NCBI GenBank assembly: GCA_003695675.1
Contig: RFIA01000221.1
Coordinates: forward strand, 1-44,937
Origin: Chloroflexota bacterium
GTDB taxonomy: Bacteria; Chloroflexota; Anaerolineae; Aggregatilineales; Phototrophicaceae
DNA length: 44,937 bases
Direction of reading: 5' to 3'
Shown: piece after piece, positions 1 through 9,979 of the stretch
Layout: each line of letters opens with the position of its first letter
Position numbering within the stretch: position 1 is the first letter of the stretch
Translations under genes and position numbers: made by a program
Notes under the pieces: model-generated
The model's input: the letters and a program-made list of their open reading frames with translations, nothing else
Told to the model about the DNA's origin: nothing
Database searches by the model: none

Positions 1-104
1 GATAATGCAGCATCTGCAACATCTTTGAACAAACTAGTGAGAGCATCGGCAATCAAATTGCGCACATTCCACGTCACAATCACGACAGCCAAATCAGACA
101 TCAT
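1..104 (-). CDS. Family 2 glycosyltransferase, N-terminal fragment (cut by window edge)
   Basis: Reading leftward from the ATG at 104-102 gives MMSDLAVVIVTWNVRNLIAD and continues openly to the window edge. The hydrophobic beta strand ending in VVIVTWN followed by LIADAL is the standard first Rossmann strand of GT-A glycosyltransferases (family 2, rhamnosyltransferase-like). The ATG overlaps the TGA stop of the upstream lipoprotein gene (bases 103-101) as ATGA, so the two are probably translationally coupled; a second in-frame ATG at 101 is also possible. Only about 34 residues are visible, so the donor/acceptor specificity and the DxD motif cannot be judged. Confidence 0.72.
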   Translation of the reverse strand, partial: MMSDLAVVIVTWNVRNLIADALTSLFKDVADAAL

Positions 105-1096
105 TCACCCAATTGACTTAAATCTAAATCTGTTGAGTCGATGAATGCGCGAAAGTCGCTGATATTTTCCTCGTCAAATCGAACAATGTCATCTTGTGCG
201 AGTATATCGGCCAGCACATCAGCCCGCTCGGCATCATTTGCGATGGCAATAAAAGCATCATCCAATGCGATACGTGTGCCAAGTGGCACTTCTAACGGGT
301 AAACCAATATGTCATAAGGAAATTCGACTGTCGTTTCAAGGACTGCGATATTCTCACGTGCGTCCCCAATTTCGCGGTCGAATTCATCCAGTGCGCCGTC
401 GGGAATCCCGGCAGCGGCACACTCACCATCGGCAACAGCAGTGAGCATTGAAGGAATATCATCGAAATCGATCACGGATTCCAAATCGCGTAGAGGATTA
501 ACGTCATTAGCTTGCATGACGAGAGACGGCACAAACCAACTATAAAAATCATCAAAGCCCAAACGACAGAAAGTACGGTCGCCAAGTGCCGCCGGGCTGC
601 CCAAACCCAATTCACTATTTGACACAATCAGTCCGGCCAATCCACCTGCGAGTCCTTCGCGCCCCTCTCGTTGCACTTGCAATGTTGGTGAACCACATGC
701 TTGTGCCTCAGCAGCGACAACAGCAACACCGTCCAACCATGCTGCAGACACTGGCCCAAATGTCGAGTCACACAATGCGGCCAACGCATCCGCATAACGC
801 TCAACAAGAATGACATCAATATTTAGCCCCGACTCTTCACGTATCAGTGTTTCAAATTCGCTGACGGCTGTTTCCGCAATGGCAAGTGGCCGCGCCGGAC
901 GAATCATGAGCCGCAAGGGATTCTCCTCATCGCCGGGGGGTATCATCGTGGCGAGTGCAGGTAACGGTGTCGAAAGTGGTGTAGGCGTAATCGTCGGCTG
1001 CAACACAATCCCTTGTGTCGTACTTCGGCAAGCCGCCAGAACAAACAACGACAAGGCGGCAAAAATCAATACGTGATAAGGCGACTTGGTTTTCAT
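101..1096 (-). CDS. PhnD/phosphite-type periplasmic substrate-binding lipoprotein
   Basis: A 331-residue protein when started at the ATG at 1096. The open frame extends upstream to 1255, but this ATG begins a clean lipoprotein signal (MKTKSPYHV, hydrophobic core, lipobox LAAC with Cys23), so it is the likely start. The body resembles the PhnD-like family that binds phosphonate, phosphite or similar oxyanions: an IRPARPLAIAE strand, a DSTFGPVSAAWLDG segment like the family's loop that samples available ligands, and a second lobe with DDIPSMLTAVADGECAAAGI. No transporter permease or ATPase lies beside it, so it may serve a distant transporter or act as a sensor. It sits between a FlgD-Ig-like protein upstream and a glycosyltransferase downstream, all on the minus strand. 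Ligand unknown. Confidence 0.72.
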   Translation of the reverse strand: MKTKSPYHVLIFAALSLFVLAACRSTTQGIVLQPTITPTPLSTPLPALATMIPPGDEENPLRLMIRPARPLAIAETAVSEFETLIREESGLNIDVILVERYADALAALCDSTFGPVSAAWLDGVAVVAAEAQACGSPTLQVQREGREGLAGGLAGLIVSNSELGLGSPAALGDRTFCRLGFDDFYSWFVPSLVMQANDVNPLRDLESVIDFDDIPSMLTAVADGECAAAGIPDGALDEFDREIGDARENIAVLETTVEFPYDILVYPLEVPLGTRIALDDAFIAIANDAERADVLADILAQDDIVRFDEENISDFRAFIDSTDLDLSQLGE

Positions 1097-1121
1097 GATG
1101 AATTTTGTCCTGGTTGAGGTT

Positions 1122-1139
1122 GACAAAGATACGTTTGTC
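1122..1139. other. Short inverted repeat between two minus-strand genes
   Basis: GACAAA (1122-1127), a 6-base spacer and TTTGTC (1134-1139) form a perfect 6-bp hairpin between the end of the FlgD-Ig-like gene and the lipoprotein start. There is no T tract on either side, so it is more likely an RNA processing or stability element, or chance, than a terminator. Confidence 0.3.
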
Positions 1140-1178
1140 TCTATGGTACTAATGTTCGCGATAGCACGCAAATGAAGA

Positions 1179-2579
1179 TTATTCACCAATAGAAAGATCA
1201 ACCAGTTCAATTTCTCGTGCGCCAACACGAGAATTCTGCAAACTGACTTCAACATCTTCGTGTATCAAGCCCGCCCAACAATTTTGTGGATTACGCGCTT
1301 CGATTAACTCTGTCATCCGAATGGCACCCCAAACAACAGCACGTTCACCAGCAGGCAGATAATGAAATTCGCGACCCGTTTCTTCATCAACCACCGTAAT
1401 CAGATCTTCATCTGTACCAACGGCCCATCGCCATGGATAATCACTCGTCGCTGTGTCGCAATCAATACCTACACGCCACGCACCGGACTCGTCTAGCCAA
1501 CCCAGCGTCGATGCACGTTGTTCTTGTTGATAAATCGTACCGGGTGGCGGCCCGGTCGTCCGAATTGGGACATTGCTATAATTTTCAACCGTGAGCTTGA
1601 AGACCAGCAAATCACCAAGCGGCATGGTGACGGCAGTGAGATTCAAAGCGGAAGGGTCATCCGGCGGCGAGACAAATAATTCTTGCGGGGCAAATTCTGA
1701 TGCAGCAAATTCATCGCCCGACAATACATCAAAAATAACACTCGCTCCAATGGGTTGCGGAACAATTTCGGCAAGAGGTTTACCACCATCTTGAATTATC
1801 AGCGTTGCCTCGCGTCGAATGCGCTGACCGACAGCATCCTGTGCTTCAGCGACGACCGTGTACTCGCCGTCGGGTGGCGGATCTGCATTTAAGTCAACAC
1901 CGCCTTCATAATCAAATTGATGCCGTCCCGCCTCGCCCGGCTTCCGACCTTCCTGCCTTTCCGAAATAAAAATACGTTCACCATTCGGCCCATCAAGAAA
2001 AACCGACAAATCAGCATCTTTTGTCAAAAAGACGCTGATCTCAGCCCGGTCACGAATACCATCTTGATTAGGCGTAAACACTTCCGGCGACACTGTGAAG
2101 TCAACCAATTCAGGCAATGTGGCATCACCATCTTCTAAAATGAGCGTCCCGCTTGCTTCAGCAATTTCGCCGGTGTCGCTATCTTCAGCAATCAAACGCC
2201 ACGTATATTCGCCATCGGGCATCAAACGACGATCAACAACGCCCTCGATATGCTCTCCGGGCAACACGAATCCATTGACAACGCCGCTAAACAAGACCTG
2301 ATAATCATCAGCAGGGCGCGGCTCATTTTGACGAAAAACAAATTCTTGACCACCTCGCGATTCTAACATGATCGACACAAGTGCATCACGCGATAAGGTG
2401 TACGAGAATTGTGTAATATCGGTATCGCCATCAGCATTCGGCGTGATGATGCCGTGGGCAAATCCAGCATGTTCAATGAGGGGACGGTCAGGATTAATAA
2501 TCAACGTTTGTCCGAGAAAAATAACAACCGCGACGCCGATTGTTGCAGTGAGGACGATAAGCCAAATTGGAAGACGCAT
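1179..2579 (-). CDS. Membrane-anchored protein with two FlgD-type Ig-like repeats
   Basis: A 466-residue protein with one N-terminal membrane segment (about residues 4-27) and an extracytoplasmic remainder. Two copies of a FlgD-Ig-like beta-sandwich are visible: each starts with a TPN-x-DG motif (ITPNADGDTD at 45-54, FTPNQDGIRD at 168-177) and ends with a PDGEY strand (from 121 and 236). Such domains are common in secreted and surface proteins and usually mediate assembly rather than catalysis. The C-terminal third (about 270-466) has no feature I recognise; it contains several acidic loops and a Cys pair (CDTAT, NCWAG). It is first in a minus-strand run with the binding lipoprotein and the glycosyltransferase, so it may be part of an envelope or cell-surface unit. 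Confidence 0.65.
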   Translation of the reverse strand: MRLPIWLIVLTATIGVAVVIFLGQTLIINPDRPLIEHAGFAHGIITPNADGDTDITQFSYTLSRDALVSIMLESRGGQEFVFRQNEPRPADDYQVLFSGVVNGFVLPGEHIEGVVDRRLMPDGEYTWRLIAEDSDTGEIAEASGTLILEDGDATLPELVDFTVSPEVFTPNQDGIRDRAEISVFLTKDADLSVFLDGPNGERIFISERQEGRKPGEAGRHQFDYEGGVDLNADPPPDGEYTVVAEAQDAVGQRIRREATLIIQDGGKPLAEIVPQPIGASVIFDVLSGDEFAASEFAPQELFVSPPDDPSALNLTAVTMPLGDLLVFKLTVENYSNVPIRTTGPPPGTIYQQEQRASTLGWLDESGAWRVGIDCDTATSDYPWRWAVGTDEDLITVVDEETGREFHYLPAGERAVVWGAIRMTELIEARNPQNCWAGLIHEDVEVSLQNSRVGAREIELVDLSIGE

Positions 2580-2686
2580 ATAACCGATTCGATCCGTTTT
2601 CTTTCTATCCGAAGTGTCTCAAGTCTAGCCTACAAGATTGCATATCGCGAGTCTCTTTTGTGTGGGGCAATTTGCCAATACCCGCC

Positions 2687-2714
2687 TTGACTCGCTTTCA
2701 TGATGCGGTACACT
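2687..2714 (+). promoter_or_regulatory. Possible sigma-70 type promoter for lon
   Basis: TTGACT (2687-2692, 5/6 to consensus) is followed after 16 bp by TACACT (2709-2714, 4/6). It lies 45 bp before the lon start in the divergent gap between the FlgD-Ig-like gene and lon. No CIRCE or other heat-shock operator was recognised. Confidence 0.38.
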
Positions 2715-2758
2715 CAATCACTATATTCCACAATCATGCAACTTGAGGAACACTATAA

Positions 2759-5203
2759 TTGGTGAATCGAAATGATGTGAGGGATTTTTTTATCATCCCC
2801 GATGCAGAACCAAACCAAGATGGCATTATCGAATGCCCATATATTATTTTGGCTGATGCGGCCATCTATCCAGGCATTATCACACCAATCATCATTGAGG
2901 ATAGCGAAACAGCAGATGTCATCGAAACTGCGCACGATAATAATCAAACGATTATTGCGTTAACGCCCCGTGACTCATCGGTCATATTTTCCGAATTATC
3001 GGATATATATCCCGTGGCAATAGAAATTGCTGTCGGCGAATTATTACAAACCCCAAACGGTCAAGATAGCGTCCTTATGCAAGGGCGGCGTCGGGTCGAA
3101 ATCCTCTCCTTCGTACCGGACACATCACCACCAACCATCCGTGCCAAAGTACATATTGATTCCAGCGACGATGTAGAAAATCTCGATACAGCGACAATGA
3201 CCATTCTTAGCTTGTTTCGGCGAATCGGCGAATTGAATCCCAATATCCCTGCCGATATTCTGGAATATATAACCGATATTGATGATCCCGGTTGGCTGGC
3301 AGATTTAATCGCATCGACGCTCGCGTTGACAGTTGAAGAGCGCCTTCACATCCTGCAACTAACCAATCTTGAAGAACGATTGATTGAATTGACGAGTCTG
3401 CTTCGGGAAGAATTGAATACACTTGAGTTGCGCGGCGAAATCAACAATCAAGTGCAACAAGAAATCGATCATGCCCACCGTGAAAATTTCTTGCGAGAAC
3501 AAATTCGTGTCATTCAAGGTGAACTCGGTGAAGGCGACATCTTTCAAGAAGAAATTAATGAGATTCATCAACAAATCGTTGAAGCACGTCTTCCCAAAGA
3601 AATCAATGAACGGGCACAACGCGAACTCTCCCGCCTCGCAATGATGCCCCCGATGTCGCCCGAAGTTGGCATCATCCGCACTTACATCAATTGGTTAGTC
3701 ACGTTGCCATGGCATCAAAAAAGCGATGACAATCTCGACCTCGAACATGCACAAAAAATCTTAGACATCGATCATTATGGATTGCCGCGTGTGAAAGAGC
3801 GCATCCTCGAATATATTGCTGTGCGCAAACTCGCTGCCGACAAGATGCGCAGTCCGGTGTTGTGTTTCGTCGGCCCACCCGGCGTTGGGAAAACATCATT
3901 GGGTAAGAGCATCGCCAAAGCTCTCGGACGAGAATTTGTGCGTCTCAGTCTCGGTGGTGTTCGTGATGAAGCCGAGATTCGTGGGCATCGGCGCACATAC
4001 ATCGGCGCATTGCCGGGACGTATTGTGCAAACAATGAAACGTGCGGGGACAATCAACCCGGTCTTCATGATGGACGAAATTGACAAACTCGGCATGGACT
4101 TCAGAGGCGACCCAACTGCTGCCCTTCTCGAAGTGCTTGACCCCGAACAGAATAACGAATTTTCCGATCACTATCTCGAAGTTCCGTATGATCTGTCGCA
4201 AGTTTTATTCATCACAACAGCCAATGACACTTATCCCCTTTCGGCAGCCCTCCTCGACCGCATGGAAGTCATCGAATTCTCAGGGTATACCGAAGAAGAG
4301 AAGATCGCCATTGCCCGAAAGCATCTGATCCCCAAACAATTTGATGAACACGGAATCACCAATATCAAAGTCGGGTTCGACACACGGGCACTACAATCAA
4401 TCATTCGAGAATATACTTATGAGGCTGGGGTTCGCAACCTCAATCGAGAAATCGGCAAAGTCTGTCGCAAACTTGCCCGCCGCGTCGCCGAGGGACAGCC
4501 GTATCCGAAGCGCATCACTCGTGCAAAATTGAGCGAATGGCTCGGTCCGCCGGAGTACATCGAACAACGTGTTCACACTGAAGATTTGATCGGTGTTGCG
4601 ACTGGTCTCGCATGGACAAGCGGCGGTGGTGACACGCTCACAATCGAAGCGTCTCTCTTTCCTGGCAAAGGCAGCCTAATACTCACCGGACAACTCGGCG
4701 ATGTGATGCAAGAGTCAGCGCAGGCCGCCTTGAGTTATATGCGCACTCGTGCTGAAGATTTCAACGTTCCGCACGATGATTTTGAAAATTACGACATTCA
4801 TATTCATATCCCCGAAGGCGCGATTCCCAAAGACGGCCCGTCAGCCGGTATCACATTGGCAATTGCTATCATGTCGGCATTCACCGAACGTAAAGTCCGC
4901 AGCGACTTCGCCATGACCGGAGAAATCACGCTGCGGGGCAATATACTCCCGGTCGGCGGCATCAAAGAAAAAATGTTGGCCGCACGCCGTGCGGGAATCA
5001 AACATGTTATCTTACCCGCACAGAACAAAAAAGACCTTGTTGATATTCCCGCAGAAGTGCTTAAAGACATGAATATTGTCTTTGTCACCAAGATGGATCA
5101 AGTCGTCAAGAAAGTCTTAATCAAACCAAGCTCGAATACCCGCAAACGTAACCGACGAACGAAAGAAGGAAATCAAAACAGTAGGGAGCAAGAAACGTCG
5201 TGA
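2759..5203 (+). CDS. lon: ATP-dependent Lon protease
   Basis: An 814-residue cytosolic AAA+ protease that degrades misfolded and regulatory proteins. It has the full LonA order: N-terminal substrate domain (about 10-210), coiled-coil linker (about 210-300), AAA module with Walker [10 protein letters not shown] (372-380) and Walker B VFMMDEID (435-442), and a C-terminal protease domain. The catalytic Ser is in KDGPSAGI (Ser695) and the Lys in GGIKEK (Lys738); their spacing of 43 equals that of the E. coli enzyme. The start is a TTG at 2759: a GAGGA element at 2745-2749 is 9 nt upstream, while the next candidate, GTG at 2762, is 3 nt further. The stop overlaps the next gene's GTG start. The tail after residue 790 is basic and low in complexity. 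Confidence 0.97.
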   Translation: MVNRNDVRDFFIIPDAEPNQDGIIECPYIILADAAIYPGIITPIIIEDSETADVIETAHDNNQTIIALTPRDSSVIFSELSDIYPVAIEIAVGELLQTPNGQDSVLMQGRRRVEILSFVPDTSPPTIRAKVHIDSSDDVENLDTATMTILSLFRRIGELNPNIPADILEYITDIDDPGWLADLIASTLALTVEERLHILQLTNLEERLIELTSLLREELNTLELRGEINNQVQQEIDHAHRENFLREQIRVIQGELGEGDIFQEEINEIHQQIVEARLPKEINERAQRELSRLAMMPPMSPEVGIIRTYINWLVTLPWHQKSDDNLDLEHAQKILDIDHYGLPRVKERILEYIAVRKLAADKMRSPVLCFVGPPGVGKTSLGKSIAKALGREFVRLSLGGVRDEAEIRGHRRTYIGALPGRIVQTMKRAGTINPVFMMDEIDKLGMDFRGDPTAALLEVLDPEQNNEFSDHYLEVPYDLSQVLFITTANDTYPLSAALLDRMEVIEFSGYTEEEKIAIARKHLIPKQFDEHGITNIKVGFDTRALQSIIREYTYEAGVRNLNREIGKVCRKLARRVAEGQPYPKRITRAKLSEWLGPPEYIEQRVHTEDLIGVATGLAWTSGGGDTLTIEASLFPGKGSLILTGQLGDVMQESAQAALSYMRTRAEDFNVPHDDFENYDIHIHIPEGAIPKDGPSAGITLAIAIMSAFTERKVRSDFAMTGEITLRGNILPVGGIKEKMLAARRAGIKHVILPAQNKKDLVDIPAEVLKDMNIVFVTKMDQVVKKVLIKPSSNTRKRNRRTKEGNQNSREQETS

Positions 5204-6630
5204 AAGTCGTGAATGTCGACGATATTGCCCTATTGCTGAAGCAAGGGCACAACCATCAAACAGACTGGTTCGCCGAACACACCCCCTCGCAAACATTGGC
5301 CGAAACACTTGCTGCATTCGCCAACAGTCATGGTGGAACAATTTTGATTGGTGTTATCGGGCAAAATGGAATCATCAATGGGGTACAAGATGTTGACACC
5401 ACAATCGACCATGTTTTGGAAGCAGCATTATCGCTCGACCCACCACTCATCATATCGATGCCACGTCAAGTACGGCTCAAAAATAAAACACTGGTTGTTG
5501 TACAAGTGCCTTCGGGAATGCCTTACGTCTATGCTCTTAACGATGGGCGTTATCTCTATCGAGAAGATACACAAAACAGCCCGCTCAATCCGCGTGATTT
5601 ACGACGACTCATGATCGAACGCGGGCAAATTAATTTTGAAACTGAAGTCGTTTCGGGTGCCAGTTTTGACGACCTTGACTGGAACAAAGCTGGCGAATAT
5701 GTCAGCAACCTACGCGGAACAAGCGATGCCAAGACTGAAGATGTTCTGCTCCAGCGCGGTTGTTTGGTGCAACAAGATGGGCGTACCCGCCCGACAAATG
5801 CTGGCATCTTGTTATTCGGTAGAGACCCACAACGCTTTATACACGGTTCAGAAATCACAGCCGTGCGCTTCGCTGGAGAGGCTATGGGCGACACCTTCAC
5901 CCGGCAAGACATCATCGGTTCACTACCCGACCAGATTCGTCGCGCCGAAACTTTCCTGAGAGACAATCTACGCAAGGGCGTGCATTTGAGCACAACAATG
6001 ACGCGCGAGGAAAGTTACGAATACCCAATGGAAGCAGCGCGTGAACTCGTCGTCAACGCAGTCGCCCACCGCGATTACAGCATTATAGGTGACGGCATCC
6101 GTCTTTTTATCTTCAGCAATCGGATGAGTGTGACCAGCCCCGGGGGACTCGCCGGGCCTGTGACCATCGCCAATATTAAAGATGAACGTTTTTCTCGCAA
6201 CCCGATTATCGTACAAGTGCTTTCGGATATGGGTTTCATTGAGCGACTCGGTTATGGTGTTGACCGAGTCATCGCCCTGATGCGCGAAAAGAATCTGCAC
6301 GAACCCACATTTGAAGAAACAAATGGGGGCTTTCGTGTCGAATTATACAATCGAAATGTGTCGGATGAAGGTAGCCACCCGACGGCACCCGCAACACCAG
6401 TCTTCAATGGCATCTATAACAATGTAGCAATCAACCCACGTCAAGAAGCTGCTCTCATTTATCTTCATGAAGAAGCCAACACTCGCATCACCAACAGTGA
6501 TTTGCAAAGTTTATTCCCAGATGTTCATGCAGAAACGATCCGTCGTGACCTTGCAGGTTTAGTCGAAAAAAATATACTGCAAAAAAAAGGGCAAAAGCGT
6601 GGTTCATATTATGTTCTTGCTGAAAATTGA
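5200..6630 (+). CDS. AlbA_2-domain (Schlafen-like) putative transcriptional regulator
   Basis: A 476-residue protein of the COG2865 type. The N-terminal AlbA_2 nucleic-acid-binding domain is marked by [16 protein letters not shown] (about 38-52) and GIINGVQD. The middle carries the family's degenerate GHKL-like segment: [16 protein letters not shown] (about 280), then SPGG and GYGVDRV. The C-terminus has a winged-helix region ([20 protein letters not shown]). Members are usually annotated as regulators or as components of stress and defence islands; the biochemical role is poorly known. The GTG start (5200) overlaps the lon TGA (5201-5203), and a GGGAG ribosome site lies at 5184-5188 inside lon, so the two proteins are likely made together. 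Target genes unknown. Confidence 0.85.
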   Translation: MKVVNVDDIALLLKQGHNHQTDWFAEHTPSQTLAETLAAFANSHGGTILIGVIGQNGIINGVQDVDTTIDHVLEAALSLDPPLIISMPRQVRLKNKTLVVVQVPSGMPYVYALNDGRYLYREDTQNSPLNPRDLRRLMIERGQINFETEVVSGASFDDLDWNKAGEYVSNLRGTSDAKTEDVLLQRGCLVQQDGRTRPTNAGILLFGRDPQRFIHGSEITAVRFAGEAMGDTFTRQDIIGSLPDQIRRAETFLRDNLRKGVHLSTTMTREESYEYPMEAARELVVNAVAHRDYSIIGDGIRLFIFSNRMSVTSPGGLAGPVTIANIKDERFSRNPIIVQVLSDMGFIERLGYGVDRVIALMREKNLHEPTFEETNGGFRVELYNRNVSDEGSHPTAPATPVFNGIYNNVAINPRQEAALIYLHEEANTRITNSDLQSLFPDVHAETIRRDLAGLVEKNILQKKGQKRGSYYVLAEN

Positions 6631-6665
6631 ACCCTGCTTTGCACAATCCTGTGGAGATGATTGCG

Positions 6666-8096
6666 ATGATACATTGGCAAACTTTCTTGATTTTCGTCGC
6701 GTTCATCTTGGCGGGATGTAATCTGAGGGCGGAAACAACGACCCGCACACCACAAACACAAGCGCCCCTCACTCCCCAACAAACTCAACTGACTTGTGGC
6801 GAAATCGTGACATCAGCCATCGACATGGTGGGCAATGTCTGCAACAATCCCGGTCGCAATCAAGTCTGTTATGGACACCAGCAACTTGAAACCGTCTTTC
6901 AATCCGCTAACAACACGCCATTTGAAAGCGCAGGTGATATTGTTAGCCTGACCGATATTCAACGCCTTGATGCGTCACCGCTTGACGAAATCAATCAAAC
7001 GTGGGGCATTGCCGTGTTGCGGGCGCAGGTCAATCTACCGGAGACATTACCCGGCCAGAATGTGACATTTTTGCTCGTTGGCGACACCGATCTTCCCGAC
7101 TTAACATCGAATATGCGAACCTTCACCGTCAGCACCGGACTCAACACATCGACTTGTACCAACGCACCACCGTCCGCAATGCTTATTCAATCCCCTGACA
7201 ATACGCAGGTCACGATGACGATGAATGGGGCAACTGTCACACTCGGTTCAACCATCTATGTGACTGCTATCGCCAATAACGAAATGACCATCGCCACACT
7301 CGAAGGCACAGCGATTGTGCAGGCGCTTGGCATCAGCCGGATTGTTCAACCGGGCGCACAAGTGCGTTTGCGACTCGGTCTTGAAGATGGCTTGACTGTC
7401 ATCGAACCCCCGTCTGAGCCGGAAGCATTCGACATCAATGCGATTCGGCAACTCCCCTTCTCACTACTTGAGCGTCAAATCACATTACCACAACCGATAG
7501 ATGTGCAACCTGCTGCCACTTCAACGAACATTCCGCAAAACATCGCCCCGCCGACAGCACGCGCGTCCGGTTGCATTTTGCGCGACGATTGGACAGGGCG
7601 TTATGTAATTCAAAGTGGCGATACACTCTTCAATATTGCGAACCGATTCGGCCTGACAGTCAATGAATTGCAATTGGGCAATTGCATCGAAAATGCCAAC
7701 ATCATCAGCGTCGGGCAGGAGCTTCGCGTGCCGTCCATCACCACACAGATACCCAATGCCTCACCAACGCCGACAAACGCAAACTTTCGTGCAGACAGGA
7801 CATCCATCGCCCCGCGCGAATGCACGACGATCCGTTGGGATGTCGATAATGTCGACTCGGTTTTCTTCCAAGATCAACGCACAACTGAGCACAATGCACA
7901 GTCCGTTTGTCCATCGCAAACGACGACCTACACATTGCTCATCATTCATCCGAATGGCCAACAAATCAGGGAGACGTTGACTATCGAAGTTGTGCTACCA
8001 CAACCGACCGATACACCTATTCCCCTACAGCAATTGACCCCCACCCCGATACCAAAACCGACATCGGAGCCAACCCGCGACATTATCATCCAGTAA
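6666..8096 (+). CDS. LysM lipoprotein with FecR-like segment
   Basis: A 476-residue surface lipoprotein. I chose the ATG at 6666: it follows GGAG (6653-6656) by 9 nt and gives MIHWQTFLIF then lipobox LAGC; the ATG at 6657 touches the ribosome site and the open frame back to 6627 has no better start. Visible parts: a Cys-containing N-terminal region, a FecR-like strand-rich segment (about 180-240, NGATVTLG ... TLEGTAIVQ), a LysM module (about 312-356, YVIQSGDTLFNIANRFG) and a C-terminal beta domain (about 371-443) with ADRTSIAPRECTTIRWDV and VCPSQTTTYTL, a style I associate with Chloroflexota secreted proteins. It ends in a PT-rich tail. LysM suggests attachment to an envelope glycan; function unknown. 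Confidence 0.75.
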   Translation: MIHWQTFLIFVAFILAGCNLRAETTTRTPQTQAPLTPQQTQLTCGEIVTSAIDMVGNVCNNPGRNQVCYGHQQLETVFQSANNTPFESAGDIVSLTDIQRLDASPLDEINQTWGIAVLRAQVNLPETLPGQNVTFLLVGDTDLPDLTSNMRTFTVSTGLNTSTCTNAPPSAMLIQSPDNTQVTMTMNGATVTLGSTIYVTAIANNEMTIATLEGTAIVQALGISRIVQPGAQVRLRLGLEDGLTVIEPPSEPEAFDINAIRQLPFSLLERQITLPQPIDVQPAATSTNIPQNIAPPTARASGCILRDDWTGRYVIQSGDTLFNIANRFGLTVNELQLGNCIENANIISVGQELRVPSITTQIPNASPTPTNANFRADRTSIAPRECTTIRWDVDNVDSVFFQDQRTTEHNAQSVCPSQTTTYTLLIIHPNGQQIRETLTIEVVLPQPTDTPIPLQQLTPTPIPKPTSEPTRDIIIQ

Positions 8097-8354
8097 GCGA
8101 TAGCGTATCTAGCCACGCAACATTTCAGGTGCTCAGGAAGCTACAACTTTCCGAGTCTATTTTGCGTAAATCTCGATTTTTCTACTTTTTGCTCCATAAA
8201 GAAACCCGTCACAAAATCCTCTCTCTGTGTTGACAAAAAAGTATCCTTTTTCGCAACATTTTTTCATCACACAGGCGGGTTCATCATAGTCCACACACTG
8301 TCGTCATGGTATGCTATTGAGCGCGAATCGTTTGACGAATGGAAATTTTGCTGC

Positions 8355-9905
8355 ATGAAAATCGCCCGGAATCTTCTATGGTTCATCGTCTTGTTTGCTG
8401 CGGGGTGCAATCTGCTCACGCAACAGCCGACTGCGATGCCGACTGATACGCCTACCCCGATTCCGAGCAATACACCCCAACCGACAGTCACATTCACACC
8501 GAGCCATACCGCGACGATTACGCCTACCCCATTGCCGACCAACACGGCGACTCCGGTATCGACTGCGACACCTGTACCAACGCCGAGCAATACACCAAGA
8601 CCAACCACAGCTTTCACATTCGATAATTGGGAACTCATCGACATCCCGGAAAATATCCGCGATGGCATCGACAATGCGCTCATCGCGTTCATCAACCAAA
8701 ATAATCGCGACACAATCGCCAATCTGTCGACCGGTGAGGCCACCAATGATACACAAATTTTGTATTTCGCCTCGCCGACTAATCCTGCTGGACGTATCCC
8801 CATTCTTGAAACAACAGCAGAGACGGGCGAGCAGATTTATATCTCACCTGCCGCAAATGCAATTGCTTACTTCAGGCAAGATACGGTCGGTGGCGCGACC
8901 GGGCTTTATATGCTCGACTTCGAGACCGGCGTCAGCAATCGGGTGCTGCCTATCAGCCAAATTGCGCAACGCGGTTTTTTGAGCGAACCGGTATGGTCAC
9001 CAGACGGCAATTTGTTGGCTGTCACTATCGCGACTGGCTATGATCTCGACATTTTCGTCATCTCTCGCGATGGCACTTTCACGGATAATCTCACCCATCA
9101 TGGCGCGTATGATATGTGGCCGTCATGGTCGCCGGACGGGAAGACGCTGCTTTTCGTTTCCGACCGCAATGTGTGTGCCAGTTGGATTCCGGGCGAGACG
9201 GGCACTTGTGATGGCACAGATACGCCCCCTCCCAACGGCGGTCACCCTTTCCTGATGGATATGGAAACCCGCGAAGTACGGCAACTTTCTGACGAATGGT
9301 TGACCGACCCGCCACGATGGTTGAATAATCGACAAGTGACATTCGGCAGCGGCGATGTTGCGTTCGGTGACCCGGAACGCACGATATGGATTGCCGATGT
9401 CGTCACAGGTGATGTGCAGCAAACACGTCTCGCAGATGGCCCAGAGAATCAAATCAATATCGCGGAAGCATGGTCGCCGGACGGCAGTAGTGTTGTCTTC
9501 CAAAGCGCAACTGCGACATCAACCGAAATTGTGTTGGCAAACCGAGATGGCTCCGTCATCGGGCGCACCGATGCGTTGAGTTTCGCACGCTTCAGCATGG
9601 CGGCGGCGTGGTCACCGGACGGCACCCGCCTCGCCATCGGCGGTGTTGATGGGCAGTGTCCGCATGGAATCACGGTGTTTGATAACGACTTCAATTTCAT
9701 CGCGCGCGGCGTCCCCCCACCAGGCATGTGTGAGCCGGTCTATTCCCCGAATGGGCAATTCCTAGCCTTCGAGGGTGTGCTCCAACGTGGCGATGGTCGC
9801 ATCGATATTTACTCGGCGAATGCGAATGGTTTTGCTGCTATCAATCTCACACGCGACCTGCGGGGACAAATCAAATTGCTCGGTTGGGTTGGCGGGGATA
9901 ATTAA
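8355..9905 (+). CDS. Lipoprotein with TolB/PD40-type beta-propeller
   Basis: A 516-residue lipoprotein: signal with lipobox AAGC (Cys18), a Thr/Pro-rich linker (about 25-88), a small globular part, then a propeller. At least five blades carry the PD40 signature W-S-P-D-G or a close form, near residues 213, 258, 374, 420 and 463 (last blade YSPNG). The family (TolB-like, WD40-like beta-propeller) typically mediates protein-protein contacts outside the cytoplasm. The linker would hold the propeller away from the membrane. It lies 258 bp after the LysM lipoprotein on the same strand and before fabG; whether they share a transcript is unclear. No catalytic motif is evident. Confidence 0.8.
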   Translation: MKIARNLLWFIVLFAAGCNLLTQQPTAMPTDTPTPIPSNTPQPTVTFTPSHTATITPTPLPTNTATPVSTATPVPTPSNTPRPTTAFTFDNWELIDIPENIRDGIDNALIAFINQNNRDTIANLSTGEATNDTQILYFASPTNPAGRIPILETTAETGEQIYISPAANAIAYFRQDTVGGATGLYMLDFETGVSNRVLPISQIAQRGFLSEPVWSPDGNLLAVTIATGYDLDIFVISRDGTFTDNLTHHGAYDMWPSWSPDGKTLLFVSDRNVCASWIPGETGTCDGTDTPPPNGGHPFLMDMETREVRQLSDEWLTDPPRWLNNRQVTFGSGDVAFGDPERTIWIADVVTGDVQQTRLADGPENQINIAEAWSPDGSSVVFQSATATSTEIVLANRDGSVIGRTDALSFARFSMAAAWSPDGTRLAIGGVDGQCPHGITVFDNDFNFIARGVPPPGMCEPVYSPNGQFLAFEGVLQRGDGRIDIYSANANGFAAINLTRDLRGQIKLLGWVGGDN

Positions 9906-9979
9906 GCACATAGCCGATTCGCCTTGAAGAGGATATGATTAACATATTATTTTGATTAATCTTGTGTGGAGGAATCATC

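Noticed and set aside
1097-1255. N-terminal extension of the PhnD-like protein to 1255
   Set aside because: It would put 53 residues before a clean lipoprotein signal and overlap the upstream gene; the ATG at 1096 is better.
8230-8258. Perfect TTGACA at 8230-8235 as promoter of the propeller lipoprotein
   Set aside because: No acceptable -10 at 16-18 bp; the A/T-run surroundings make a chance match likely.
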